Of a stretch of DNA of 64,000 bases, positions 42,735 through 50,523 are shown piece by piece. The stretch covers positions 6,268,501 through 6,332,500 of the forward strand of contig NZ_MEHJ01000001.1 in assembly GCF_001746415.1 (NCBI RefSeq). The letters are read 5' to 3'. Made by a program: the position numbers and the translations under genes. Source of the DNA: Streptomyces agglomeratus. GTDB taxonomy: Bacteria > Actinomycetota > Actinomycetes > Streptomycetales > Streptomycetaceae. Under the pieces are notes generated by a model. The model ran no database searches. It was not told the DNA's origin and saw only the letters and a list, made by a program, of their open reading frames with translations. The first letter of the stretch is position 1. Each line of letters starts with the position of its first letter.

Positions 42735-44069
42735 GTGAGCGAGTCGAAGACGGCAGGCAGGGCCGGCACGGTCTCGGGCGAGGACGAGGTCACCGACCTC
42801 TGCCGGGACCTGATCAGGATCGACACCAGCAACTACGGAGACCACTCCGGACCGGGGGAGCGGGCGGCGGCGGAGTACGTCGCCGAGAAGCTCGCCGAGG
42901 TGGGGCTCGAACCGCAGATCTTCGAATCCCACCCGGGGCGGGCCTCCACCGTGGCCAGGATCGAGGGCGAGGACCCGTCCAAGCCGGCCCTGCTCATCCA
43001 CGGGCACACGGACGTCGTACCGGCGAACGCCCAGGACTGGACGCACCACCCCTTCGCGGGCGAGATCGCGGACGGCTGCGTGTGGGGCCGGGGCGCGGTC
43101 GACATGAAGGACATGGACGCGATGACCCTCGCGGTCGTACGGGAGCGGATGCGCAGTGGCCGCAAGCCCCCGCGCGACGTGGTGCTGGCCTTCCTCGCCG
43201 ACGAGGAGGCGGGCGGTACGTACGGGGCGCGGTATCTCGTCGACAAGCACCCGGGGCTCTTCGAGGGCGTCACGGAGGCGATCGGCGAGGTCGGCGGCTT
43301 CTCCTTCACGGTCAACGAGAACCTGCGGCTGTATCTCGTCGAGACGGCGCAGAAGGGCATGCACTGGATGCGGCTCACTGTGGACGGTACGGCCGGTCAC
43401 GGCTCGATGACCAACAACGACAACGCCATCACCGAGCTGTGCGAGGCGGTCGGGCGGCTCGGGCGCCACAAGTGGCCGGTGCGGGTGACCAAGACCGTAC
43501 GGTCCTTCCTGGACGAGCTCTCCGACGCGCTCGGCACCCCCCTCGACCCCGAGGACATGGACGCGACGCTCGCCAAGCTCGGCGGCATCGCCAAGATGGT
43601 CGGCGCCACGCTGCGCAACTCCGCCGCCCCGACCATGCTCGGCGCGGGCTACAAGGTGAACGTGATCCCCGGGCAGGCGACCGCGCATGTCGACGGGCGC
43701 TTCCTCCCGGGGTACGAGGACGAGTTCCTCGCCGACCTCGACCGGATCCTCGGCCCGCGCGTGCGGCGCGAGGACGTGCACGGCGACAAGGCGCTGGAGA
43801 CCAGCTTCGACGGGAGCCTCGTCGACGCGATGCAGGTGGCGCTCAGGGCCGAGGACCCCATCGCGCGGGCCGTCCCGTACATGCTCTCCGGCGGCACCGA
43901 CGCCAAGTCCTTCGACGACCTGGGTATCCGCTGCTTCGGCTTCGCACCGCTGAAGCTGCCGCCCGAGCTGGACTTCGCCGGGATGTTCCACGGCGTGGAC
44001 GAGCGGGTTCCGGTGGACGGGCTGAAGTTCGGCGTACGGGTCCTGGACCGCTTCCTGGACAACTGCTGA
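42735..44069 (+). CDS. M20-family metallopeptidase
   Basis: 444 residues of the M20/M25/M40 carboxypeptidase-deacylase family. Zinc and catalytic motifs are HGHTDVVPANAQDW, WGRGAVDMKDMDA, the general-base Glu in FLADEEAGGTYGA, and the late MLSGGTDAKSF and GMFHGVDERVP. A lid domain lies between (MHWMRLTVDGTAGHGSM). Substrates of this group range from dipeptides to N-acyl amino acids. GTG 42735 follows GGGAGG by about 7 nt. Confidence 0.9.
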   Translation: MSESKTAGRAGTVSGEDEVTDLCRDLIRIDTSNYGDHSGPGERAAAEYVAEKLAEVGLEPQIFESHPGRASTVARIEGEDPSKPALLIHGHTDVVPANAQDWTHHPFAGEIADGCVWGRGAVDMKDMDAMTLAVVRERMRSGRKPPRDVVLAFLADEEAGGTYGARYLVDKHPGLFEGVTEAIGEVGGFSFTVNENLRLYLVETAQKGMHWMRLTVDGTAGHGSMTNNDNAITELCEAVGRLGRHKWPVRVTKTVRSFLDELSDALGTPLDPEDMDATLAKLGGIAKMVGATLRNSAAPTMLGAGYKVNVIPGQATAHVDGRFLPGYEDEFLADLDRILGPRVRREDVHGDKALETSFDGSLVDAMQVALRAEDPIARAVPYMLSGGTDAKSFDDLGIRCFGFAPLKLPPELDFAGMFHGVDERVPVDGLKFGVRVLDRFLDNC

Positions 44070-44248
44070 ACCGGCGACCGCTGAACCGACAAGTGCTGAA
44101 ACGACTTTCCAACTAATCGGCCGGACGTGCTATTTGACTGAAAAGAGTGAATGAGACCATAGGCTAGTAGCCCCATTACTTTCCCTTCGTTACAAGGTGT
44201 GCGGTCCGCGGCTGGGATCGCATTCGTTGCCAACAAGGAGGAAAAGTA

Positions 44249-44482
44249 ATGATCAAGAAGGTCGTCGCTGCTGCGGCTGCCACTGGTGGTCTGGTTCTCG
44301 CCGGCGCGGGCATCGCCGTCGCCGACTCGGGTGCCCAGGGTGCTGCTGTCAAGTCCCCCGGCGTGCTCTCGGGCAACGTCGTCCAGGCCCCGATCCACGT
44401 GCCGGTGAACGCGTGCGGTAACACGGTCTCCGTGATCGGGCTGCTGAACCCCGCCTTCGGCAACACCTGCGTCAACAAGTGA
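44249..44482 (+). CDS. chpH: Short chaplin ChpH
   Basis: 77 residues. The Sec signal peptide ends at about residue 25 (AVA-DSG), leaving one chaplin domain with the pair of Cys in NACGNTVSV and GNTCVNK. The mature peptide forms amyloid-like fibrils that coat aerial hyphae and lower surface tension. AAGGAGG precedes ATG 44249. The 179-nt AT-rich leader holds TTGACT at 44134-44139, but no convincing sigma-BldN promoter was found. A terminator follows before chpC. Confidence 0.95.
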   Translation: MIKKVVAAAAATGGLVLAGAGIAVADSGAQGAAVKSPGVLSGNVVQAPIHVPVNACGNTVSVIGLLNPAFGNTCVNK

Positions 44483-44517
44483 CGTTGTGCATGAACCCGT
44501 AAGGGTCTGAGTCCCGG

Positions 44518-44554
44518 GCGGCCCCGGAGTGCGCTCCATGCACTCCGGGGCCGC
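44518..44554. terminator. Terminator between chpH and chpC
   Basis: A 15-bp perfect stem (GCGGCCCCGGAGTGC) and a 7-nt loop begin 36 nt after the chpH stop, so the chaplins probably have separate transcripts. Confidence 0.8.
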
Positions 44555-44626
44555 TGGGCAGTCGGCCCGCGGCCGGCACAACGTTCGCGGGCATTCGGTG
44601 AAGGCAAGAGGCAGAGGAACGTACCA

Positions 44627-45457
44627 ATGCGGCAGGTAACGACGAAGAGCCTGATCACCGTGGCGGCCGCCAGTGGTCTGCTGGCCATGGGCGGCGGAAA
44701 CGCGCACGCCGGTTCGGGGGCCGAGGGATCCGCGTCGGATTCCCCGGGCGTACTCTCCGGGAATTCCGTGCAGGCTCCCGTCCACGTCCCGGTCAATGTG
44801 TGCGGCAACACCGTGAACGTGGTCGGGGTGCTCAACCCCGCCATGGGCAACAGCTGCGTCAACGACTCGAAGGGCTCGAAGCCCGGCAGGACCCACGGCG
44901 GCGGCTCGTCCGCGGACGGGCGTACGAGCGATTCGCCCGGCGTCGGCTCGGGCAACAACGTCCAGGCACCGGTCCACGCGCCCGTGAACGCCTGCGGGAA
45001 CACGGTCACCGTCGGCGGCCTCGGCAACGCCGCCACGGGCAACGAGTGCGCCAACGACTCGACCGGGAAGCCTCCGGGCAAGCCGGGAGAGCCGGGGAAG
45101 CCCGGGGAGCCGGGGAAGCCGGGAGAGCCCGGCAAGCCCGGGGAGCCGGGGAAGCCCGGAGAGCCCGGCAAGCCTGGCCAGCCGGCGGAGCCCACGGAGC
45201 CCGGCAAGCCGGGAGAGCCCGGAGAACCGGGTGAGCCCACGGAGCCCGGCGTGCCCGCGGACCCGGACGAGCCCGCGGCGCCCGGTGAGCCGGGCAGCCC
45301 GGACGGCCCGGACATCCAGACCGTCACCCAGCCCAAGGGGCTCGAGGCGCTCGCGGAGACCGGCGCCGGCGCTCCGCTCGGCGTGGTGATCCCGGCGGGT
45401 GCGGGGCTGCTGCTGGCCGGTGCGGTGCTGTACCGCCGGTCCCGTTCGGCGGCGTAG
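44627..45457 (+). CDS. chpC: Long chaplin (ChpC type) with collagen-like stalk
   Basis: 276 residues. The parts are a signal peptide (cleavage near AHA-GSG, 28), chaplin domain 1 (about 36-79), chaplin domain 2 (about 98-142), and each with two Cys. A Gly-X-Y stalk of GKPGEP units (about 150-206), an acidic linker, and a sorting signal follow: LAETG (242-246), a hydrophobic helix and RRSRS. Sortase E would join it to the wall at the Thr. Two-domain long chaplins carry the fibre-forming domain at the end of a wall-anchored stalk. The collagen-like repetition is longer and more regular than the Pro-rich spacers I recall for long chaplins. Confidence 0.93.
   Translation: MRQVTTKSLITVAAASGLLAMGGGNAHAGSGAEGSASDSPGVLSGNSVQAPVHVPVNVCGNTVNVVGVLNPAMGNSCVNDSKGSKPGRTHGGGSSADGRTSDSPGVGSGNNVQAPVHAPVNACGNTVTVGGLGNAATGNECANDSTGKPPGKPGEPGKPGEPGKPGEPGKPGEPGKPGEPGKPGQPAEPTEPGKPGEPGEPGEPTEPGVPADPDEPAAPGEPGSPDGPDIQTVTQPKGLEALAETGAGAPLGVVIPAGAGLLLAGAVLYRRSRSAA
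45074..45246 (+). repeat. Repeats encoding GKPGEP units in the chaplin stalk
   Basis: An 18-nt unit coding for Gly-Lys-Pro-Gly-Glu-Pro is repeated about five times in tandem, then degrades to GQP, EPTEP and GEPGEPGEP. Copies differ mainly by GGG/GGA or GGC changes in glycine codons, which fits recent duplication. Such tracts can change copy number by slippage. Confidence 0.85.
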
Positions 45458-45466
45458 GGCAGGAGA

Positions 45467-45491
45467 CCCGCGCCGGCAGGGCCGGCGCGGG
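45467..45491. terminator. First of two hairpins after chpC
   Basis: An 11-bp perfect stem (CCCGCGCCGGC with GCCGGCGCGGG) and a 3-nt loop end 34 nt after the chpC stop. Confidence 0.75.
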
Positions 45492-45493
45492 AA

Positions 45494-45529
45494 ACGGAGC
45501 GGGCCCCGCGATCGCGGGGCCCGCTCCGT
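45494..45529. terminator. 36-nt perfect palindrome, second hairpin
   Basis: Half-site ACGGAGCGGGCCCCGCGA pairs exactly with its inverse without a spacer. It sits directly before the end of the convergent DUF5703 gene and can stop transcription both ways. Confidence 0.75.
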
Positions 45530-45531
45530 CT

Positions 45532-45720
45532 TCACCAGGTGGCTCGTACCTGTCGGATGATGCGCCTGCGCAGCCGCACGCGGCGGCTGCCGTCACGGCG
45601 CAGACTCAGTCGGTCCAACTCCCAGTGTCCGTACTCGGCATGGTCCGTCAGCAGACGGGTCGCCTCCTTGCGGGAAACCCCGCGAGGGACGTACACGTCG
45701 ACAAATTCGTATTCCGGCAT
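45532..45720 (-). CDS. DUF5703 family small protein
   Basis: 62 residues, very conserved in streptomycetes: MPEYEFVDVYVPRGVSRKEA, then TDHAEYGHWELDRLSLRRDGSRR and a basic RRRIIRQVRATW end. Function unknown; the basic C-terminus could bind nucleic acid. ATG 45720 gives the usual N-terminus; ATG 45729 adds MDA. About 294 nt with no clear gene or RNA separate it from the next gene on the plus strand. Confidence 0.8.
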   Translation of the reverse strand: MPEYEFVDVYVPRGVSRKEATRLLTDHAEYGHWELDRLSLRRDGSRRVRLRRRIIRQVRATW

Positions 45721-46023
45721 CGCGTCCATTGTGCGGGGAGCGACTGAGCGGAGCAACGGGATTGAAAGGGTAAAAATCCTGGTCAAGCCTGGCAGGCCGC
45801 AAATGCCCTGGATGTCCGGCCTTATGGCTGCCGGCTTGCGCCCCGCGCGGGCAGGTCGGCGGGGAGCCCGGCCGAGGTGAGCAACGACTGTGTGGCGTTG
45901 GGGAGGGGAAGAGAGGCGTTTTGCCTGATCAGAAGGATGAGCCTGCGATCGGGGCAGGCCGCCTCGGCGTCGGATGCGTATCTGTTGTGCGGGCAGAGCC
46001 CCGGTACGGATAGCGTCTGCACT

Positions 46024-46719
46024 ATGTCTGATGCTGCGCAGCCCACTGCTGCCGAGGTACGCGCCGCCGCCGAGGCGGTCAAAGCCGCGCTCGACCGTCA
46101 CCTCGACGCGGTCGAACGCCGCACCGGGGACGACGACCCCGCCGTGTACGACGCGTTCAACGAGCTTGCCGCGGCCGCCGAGGCGTACGACGAGCGGCTC
46201 TACGACCGCTACGACGAGGTCACCCCCTTCGAGATTCCCGGGTCCGACGACTCTCTGCCCCCGTACACCGGGCCCGAGGAGCCCAACGCGGTGAGCGTAC
46301 TGATCCGCCGCGACTACGCGGTGGTCGAGACGCAGCGCCTGCTCGCCCAGGCGCAGCGGATCGCCGATGCCGACCCTGACATCGACGCGCCGGAGATCGA
46401 GGTCGAGGTCGACACGGACATCGACGCCGAGGAACGCGGCAATGCCGTGGCGCTCGTCGGCGGCAGCGTCCATGCCGCACTCGGCGTGCTCTTCGGCGAG
46501 TACGAACCGGACGAAATCGCCTCGCGGCACAAGGAATTCGGCCTGGAGGAGGGCGACTCCACGCTGTGGGTCGCCGCCGCCGACGACCTGCCCGAGCCGG
46601 GGGAGTGGCTGAACGCCCCGTTCGAGCACGCCGATCCGCAGCGGGTCGTGTGCCGCTTCGACGTCAGCTCGGTCTTCGACGACGAGTTCGACGAGGCCGA
46701 CGGTCCCGACCAGGGCTGA
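46024..46719 (+). CDS. Conserved hypothetical acidic protein
   Basis: 231 residues, strongly acidic (IEVEVDTDIDAEERGN; DVSSVFDDEFDEADGPDQG). The N-terminal half is helical (VKAALDRHLDAVERRTGDDD, LAAAAEAYDERLYDRY). No signal peptide, membrane segment or catalytic motif is seen. I recognise it only as a protein conserved in streptomycetes next to the RecD-like gene. ATG 46024 is the start that opens the protein-like region. No function is proposed. Confidence 0.7.
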   Translation: MSDAAQPTAAEVRAAAEAVKAALDRHLDAVERRTGDDDPAVYDAFNELAAAAEAYDERLYDRYDEVTPFEIPGSDDSLPPYTGPEEPNAVSVLIRRDYAVVETQRLLAQAQRIADADPDIDAPEIEVEVDTDIDAEERGNAVALVGGSVHAALGVLFGEYEPDEIASRHKEFGLEEGDSTLWVAAADDLPEPGEWLNAPFEHADPQRVVCRFDVSSVFDDEFDEADGPDQG

Positions 46720-46720
46720 C

Positions 46721-46750
46721 CGGGGCTGGGCGGGGCTGGGCGGGGCTGGG
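46721..46750. repeat. Three CGGGGCTGGG decamers
   Basis: Three perfect copies in tandem directly after the stop of the acidic hypothetical gene, with a degenerate fourth copy overlapping the stop codon. It lies between convergent genes. Confidence 0.85.
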
Positions 46751-46806
46751 CGGCGCCGGCGGCCGGGCCCAGGCCGTCGGCCCGGCCTCGGCCCGGACCC
46801 GCCCGC

Positions 46807-49401
46807 CTAGAGGGCGGCCTCCTCGGCCGGCTGCTCGGCGGGAGGCTGGAGCAGTGTGCGCAGGCGCGTGGTGCGCGGCCGGTCAGGGATTCCGGTCACC
46901 GCGCGCGGCAGCGCCTGGTCGACACCGTGGACCACCGACAGGTGCCGTTCCGCGCGGCTGAACGCGGTGTAGATCCACGGGCGGGTCAGCGCCTGGGCGG
47001 CGTCGCCGGGCAGGACGACCACGACGGCGGGCCACCGCATCCCGGTCGCCTGGTGTGCGGTGAGTGCCCAGGCGTGCCGTATGGCGGTCTCCACCCGGTC
47101 CTTGGGTACGACGACGGGTGTGCCCTCGCAGTCGAGGTGCAGACCTTCGGAGTCCGCCGAGAGGACCGTGCCGGGCAGGGTCCTGCCGGGCGCCGGGACG
47201 TACGCGATCCGGTCGCCGGGGTCGAAGCCGCCGAACCGGCCGGGGCCGGGGTTCAGCCGCTGCTTGAGCGCGGCGTTCAGGGCGCGGGTGCCCGCCGAGC
47301 CGCCGTGCCCCGGTGTGATCACCTGGGTCTGCGCGGTGGACACCCCGAAGGCGCGGGGCACGGAGTCGGCGACCAGTTGGACCGTACGGTGCATGGCCTC
47401 GCCCGCGTCGCGGACGGGCACGATCACTACCTCCTTGCCCGGCGCCTCGACCTGGTTCAGCTCGCCGATCCCGATTCCGGAGACCAGCTCGCCGATGGGG
47501 CCCGGATCGGGCGTACGCGAAACGATGTGCGGGCACGCGCGGGCGGCCAGCAGATCGGCGAAGACCCGGCCCGCACCGGCGGACGACAGCACGCCGGGGT
47601 CGCCGCTGAGGACCAGCCTGGTGCCGTCCGCCAGCGACTCCACGAGGACCGCCGCCGTCTCCACGTCCAGTTGCGGCGCGTCCAGGACGACCAGCAGATC
47701 GAGGGCGAACAGGCCGTCCTCGTCGCGGCCGGGGCCCTCCGTACCGGCCAGCAGACCGGAGACCGTGACCGCGGCGGACGCTTCGTCGACGGCGGCGGCC
47801 AGGCGGCGGCGGCCGTCCGCGCTGTGCGAAGCGGCGTACGCCCGCAGGCCGCGCGCGCGTGCCACCGTGACCAGCGCGGCCGGTTCGGCGCGGGCGGTCT
47901 CGCCGCCGGTGTGCGCGACCAGGCCGTTCGCCGCGACGGCCCGGATCAGCTCGGCGGCGGAGGGCGGGACGGGGCCCGGGTCCCAGTCGCCCGCCCCGGC
48001 CGCCTCCTTGTCGAACGTACTGGCCAGCCGGGCGAGGCCGTCCGCGAGGCTCTCCTCGGCGAGGGCATACCGGTCGAGTCCCAGCAGCACCTCCAACGGC
48101 TCGTCGCTGTCGGCGTCCTCGGCGGCGCCGCCGTCCTTGCCGCTGTCCTGGAAGACGAGCACCACACCCTCGGCGACCGCGTGCCGCACGGCCTCGTCCG
48201 GGTCCGGCACCTTGTACCCGGCCAGCGCCTCGCGGACGGCGCCCGACTCCAGGGCGGTGTGGCCCTGGACCGCTGCCCGCTCCAGCAGCCAGCCGATCAG
48301 CGCCGCCGTCCGGCGTTCGTCACCGGGGCCGCACTCCGCGCCGAGCAGGGCGCGCGCGAATCCGTCGGCCTGTTCGGGACGCACGCCCGGTACGGCCAGC
48401 AGCTGCCACGGGTCGTCGCGCAGGACCTGTCCGGCCTGCTCCCCGAGTGCGCCCGCGACGGACCCGGCGAGTGTCTCGGGAGCACCGCCCTCGGCCAGCA
48501 CGGCCCGTACGGAAGCCACCGCCTCCGCGGGAGGGGCGACGGACCCGGCCGCCGGGGCGGCCCGCGGTGGCGCGGCAGCGGGGGCCGGAGCGGGCGCGAC
48601 GCGGCGCGGCGCGGGCGCCGGGGAAGCGAAGAACGCGTCCCCGGACTTCGCGCCGCTCTCCACGGCCCGTACGGCCGCCAGCAGATCGGCGGCCTGACCG
48701 CTCAGCTTGGCCCCGGCTTCCACGGGCGCGGTCTTCTCCGCCTTGCGCCGCTCGATCCGCTCGCGCAGCGCCCGCTGAGCGGCGATCTCGGCCTCGGCCT
48801 CGGACAACTGCGGCACACCGGCCGCGCCTTCGCCGCCGGCGGCCGTCGCTCCCTCGTCCGCCGAACCCTCACCGGCACCGGCCGAAGGCTCCGGGCCCTC
48901 GCCCTCGCTCTCGCCCTCCCCGACGGGACCGGCTGAGGCTGCGACCGGCTCGTCACCGACCCGGGCGGACGGCTGCGCGAGCTCGGCCGCGTCTTCGTCG
49001 TGGCCCTCAGCCACGCGCTCCCCGGTACCGGCGGACGGCTCCCCGGCGTCCGCCAGGTTCTCCCCGGCGCCGCCCGAGCGGTTTTCGGGGTCCGGCGCGT
49101 CGGCCCGGGGACCGTCCTCGGAGGGCTCCGGGCTGTCGTCGTGCTGCACTTCGGTACCTGCGTCCTCAGTCGCGTCCGCCGGGGACCCGGTCGCATCGCC
49201 GGTGGTCCCGGCCTCCTGGCCGGCTCCGGGGCCGGCCGCCGGAGCCGTGGTGGCGCTCTCGGTGTGCGGCTTCCCGTCGTTCCCGGCGGGTGCCGGTGCC
49301 GGAACCGCCGGCCCGGTGACAGGCTCGGTGCCGGCCGCCGCGGTCGTGTCGCGGGGGCCGGCCGGGGATCCGGGGCTCGCCCCCCGGGGAAGCGCAGTCA
49401 C
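46807..49401 (-). CDS. RecD-like protein with degenerate helicase motifs
   Basis: 864 residues. The first 200 or so are low-complexity Ala/Gly/Glu/Pro and probably disordered. A helical region follows (LRDDPWQLLAVPGVRPEQADGFARALLG, like the helix-hairpin-helix part of RecD2), then a RecD-like ATPase fold and a UvrD-type C-terminal domain ending in HAWALTAHQATGMRWPAVVVV and YTAFSRAERHLSV. The Walker A position reads AHTGGETARAEPA with no GKT. Walker B reads VVLDAPQLD instead of DE, and the next motif lacks its Gln (GDPGVLSS). It likely cannot hydrolyse ATP by the usual mechanism. It is coupled to the aldo/keto reductase by an ATGA overlap. Confidence 0.8.
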   Translation of the reverse strand: MTALPRGASPGSPAGPRDTTAAAGTEPVTGPAVPAPAPAGNDGKPHTESATTAPAAGPGAGQEAGTTGDATGSPADATEDAGTEVQHDDSPEPSEDGPRADAPDPENRSGGAGENLADAGEPSAGTGERVAEGHDEDAAELAQPSARVGDEPVAASAGPVGEGESEGEGPEPSAGAGEGSADEGATAAGGEGAAGVPQLSEAEAEIAAQRALRERIERRKAEKTAPVEAGAKLSGQAADLLAAVRAVESGAKSGDAFFASPAPAPRRVAPAPAPAAAPPRAAPAAGSVAPPAEAVASVRAVLAEGGAPETLAGSVAGALGEQAGQVLRDDPWQLLAVPGVRPEQADGFARALLGAECGPGDERRTAALIGWLLERAAVQGHTALESGAVREALAGYKVPDPDEAVRHAVAEGVVLVFQDSGKDGGAAEDADSDEPLEVLLGLDRYALAEESLADGLARLASTFDKEAAGAGDWDPGPVPPSAAELIRAVAANGLVAHTGGETARAEPAALVTVARARGLRAYAASHSADGRRRLAAAVDEASAAVTVSGLLAGTEGPGRDEDGLFALDLLVVLDAPQLDVETAAVLVESLADGTRLVLSGDPGVLSSAGAGRVFADLLAARACPHIVSRTPDPGPIGELVSGIGIGELNQVEAPGKEVVIVPVRDAGEAMHRTVQLVADSVPRAFGVSTAQTQVITPGHGGSAGTRALNAALKQRLNPGPGRFGGFDPGDRIAYVPAPGRTLPGTVLSADSEGLHLDCEGTPVVVPKDRVETAIRHAWALTAHQATGMRWPAVVVVLPGDAAQALTRPWIYTAFSRAERHLSVVHGVDQALPRAVTGIPDRPRTTRLRTLLQPPAEQPAEEAAL

Positions 49402-50381
49402 AGCGTGCTCCAGTCCTGGTCGGGATAGCGGTGCACGGGCGCCGACACGTCGTCGAGAGCCCGGCAGATCTCGTCTGGAAGACTAAGCGCCTCCACTGAC
49501 AATGCCGCCGCGAGCTGCCGCGCGTTGCGCGCGCCCACGAGCGGGGCGACCACGCCGGGCCGGTCGCGGACCCATGCGAGCGCCACCTGGAGCGGGGTGG
49601 TGGCGAGACCGTCCGCGGCCGTCGCCACCGCGTCCACGATGCGGCTCGCGGCGTCGTCCAGATACGGCGCGACGAACCCGGCGAGGTGCTCCGAGCCGCC
49701 GCGCGAGTCCGGCGGAACAGTGCGCCGGTACTTGCCCGTGAGCACACCCCGGCCGAGCGGCGACGACGGCAGCAGCCCGATCCCCAGGTCGAGCGCGGCA
49801 GGCAGCACCTCGCGCTCCACACCGCGCTGGAGCAGGGAGTACTCCATCTGTGTGCTGGCCAGCCGGGTGCGTACGCCGGGCGCCGCGAGCTGCCAGGTGG
49901 CGGCTTTCGCGAGCTGCCAGCCGGAGAAGTTGGACACCCCCGCGTACCGCGCCCGTCCGCTGGCGACCGCGATGTCCAGCGCCTGGAGCGTCTCGTCGAG
50001 CGGCGTCGCCGCGTCGAACGCGTGCACCTGCCACACGTCGACGTAATCCGTGCCGAGCCGCTCCAGCGACGCGTCGAGCGCCGCCAGCAGATGGCCGCGT
50101 GAGCCGTCGAAGCGCCGGTCCGGATCGGGCACGCTGCCCGCCTTGGTCGCGATGACCAGATCCCGTCGCGGAACGAGCCGCTCCACGAGCTGCCCGAGCA
50201 GGTACTCCGCCTCCCCGTCCCCGTACACGTCCGCCGTGTCGACGAGCGTGCCGCCCGCGTCCCAGAAGGCCTTCAACACGTCGGCGGCGTCGTGCTCGTC
50301 GGTGTCCCGGCCCCAGGTGAGGGTGCCCAGCCCGATTCTCGATACGCGCAGGCCCGTGCGGCCGAGATGCCTCTGCTCCAT
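49398..50381 (-). CDS. Aldo/keto reductase
   Basis: 327-residue NADPH-dependent reductase of the AKR fold. The catalytic tetrad is visible: DTADVYGDGEAE (Asp/Tyr), ATKAGSV (Lys), WQVHAFD (His). The C-terminal NADP loop is ARNARQLAAAL. The substrate is unknown. ATG 50381 gives the family start MEQRHLGRTGLRVSRIGLGT. The stop overlaps the RecD-like ATG. The upstream intergenic region carries two DnaA-box-like sequences and is shared with the divergent LLM gene. Confidence 0.92.
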   Translation of the reverse strand: MEQRHLGRTGLRVSRIGLGTLTWGRDTDEHDAADVLKAFWDAGGTLVDTADVYGDGEAEYLLGQLVERLVPRRDLVIATKAGSVPDPDRRFDGSRGHLLAALDASLERLGTDYVDVWQVHAFDAATPLDETLQALDIAVASGRARYAGVSNFSGWQLAKAATWQLAAPGVRTRLASTQMEYSLLQRGVEREVLPAALDLGIGLLPSSPLGRGVLTGKYRRTVPPDSRGGSEHLAGFVAPYLDDAASRIVDAVATAADGLATTPLQVALAWVRDRPGVVAPLVGARNARQLAAALSVEALSLPDEICRALDDVSAPVHRYPDQDWSTL

Positions 50382-50422
50382 GGCCGCGAGATTACTGGCC
50401 GGGGGCCCGGCGGCAGGAGACC

Positions 50423-50444
50423 TGTGGACAAGTCCTGTGGACAG
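50423..50444 (-). promoter_or_regulatory. Pair of DnaA-box-like sequences
   Basis: On the minus strand the sequence holds TTGTCCACA (50431-50423), a perfect match to the preferred Streptomyces DnaA box, and CTGTCCACA (50444-50436), 13 bp away in the same orientation. They are in the AKR/LLM divergent region. Confidence 0.5.
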
Positions 50445-50453
50445 GCCCGCCCC

Positions 50454-50483
50454 CTGACGGATCTCGCCGCCGCGCGCTAGAGT
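50454..50483 (+). promoter_or_regulatory. Predicted promoter of the LLM gene
   Basis: CTGACG (50454-50459) and TAGAGT (50478-50483) are 18 nt apart and fit a housekeeping-type promoter. Transcription would start near 50490, just before the palindrome at 50500. Confidence 0.45.
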
Positions 50484-50499
50484 CCCGGACACAGGGACG

Positions 50500-50513
50500 T
50501 TACTGATCAGTAA
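50500..50513. promoter_or_regulatory. Operator palindrome TTACTGATCAGTAA
   Basis: Perfect 14-bp palindrome between the predicted promoter and the GGGGAG ribosome site of the LLM gene. The form is typical of a TetR-type operator, but no regulator gene is adjacent. Confidence 0.6.
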
Positions 50514-50523
50514 GGGGAGCGGC

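Noticed and set aside
44070..44248. Sigma-BldN promoter for chpH
   Set aside because: Single elements (CGTTAC, CGTTGC) occur, but not at usable spacing.
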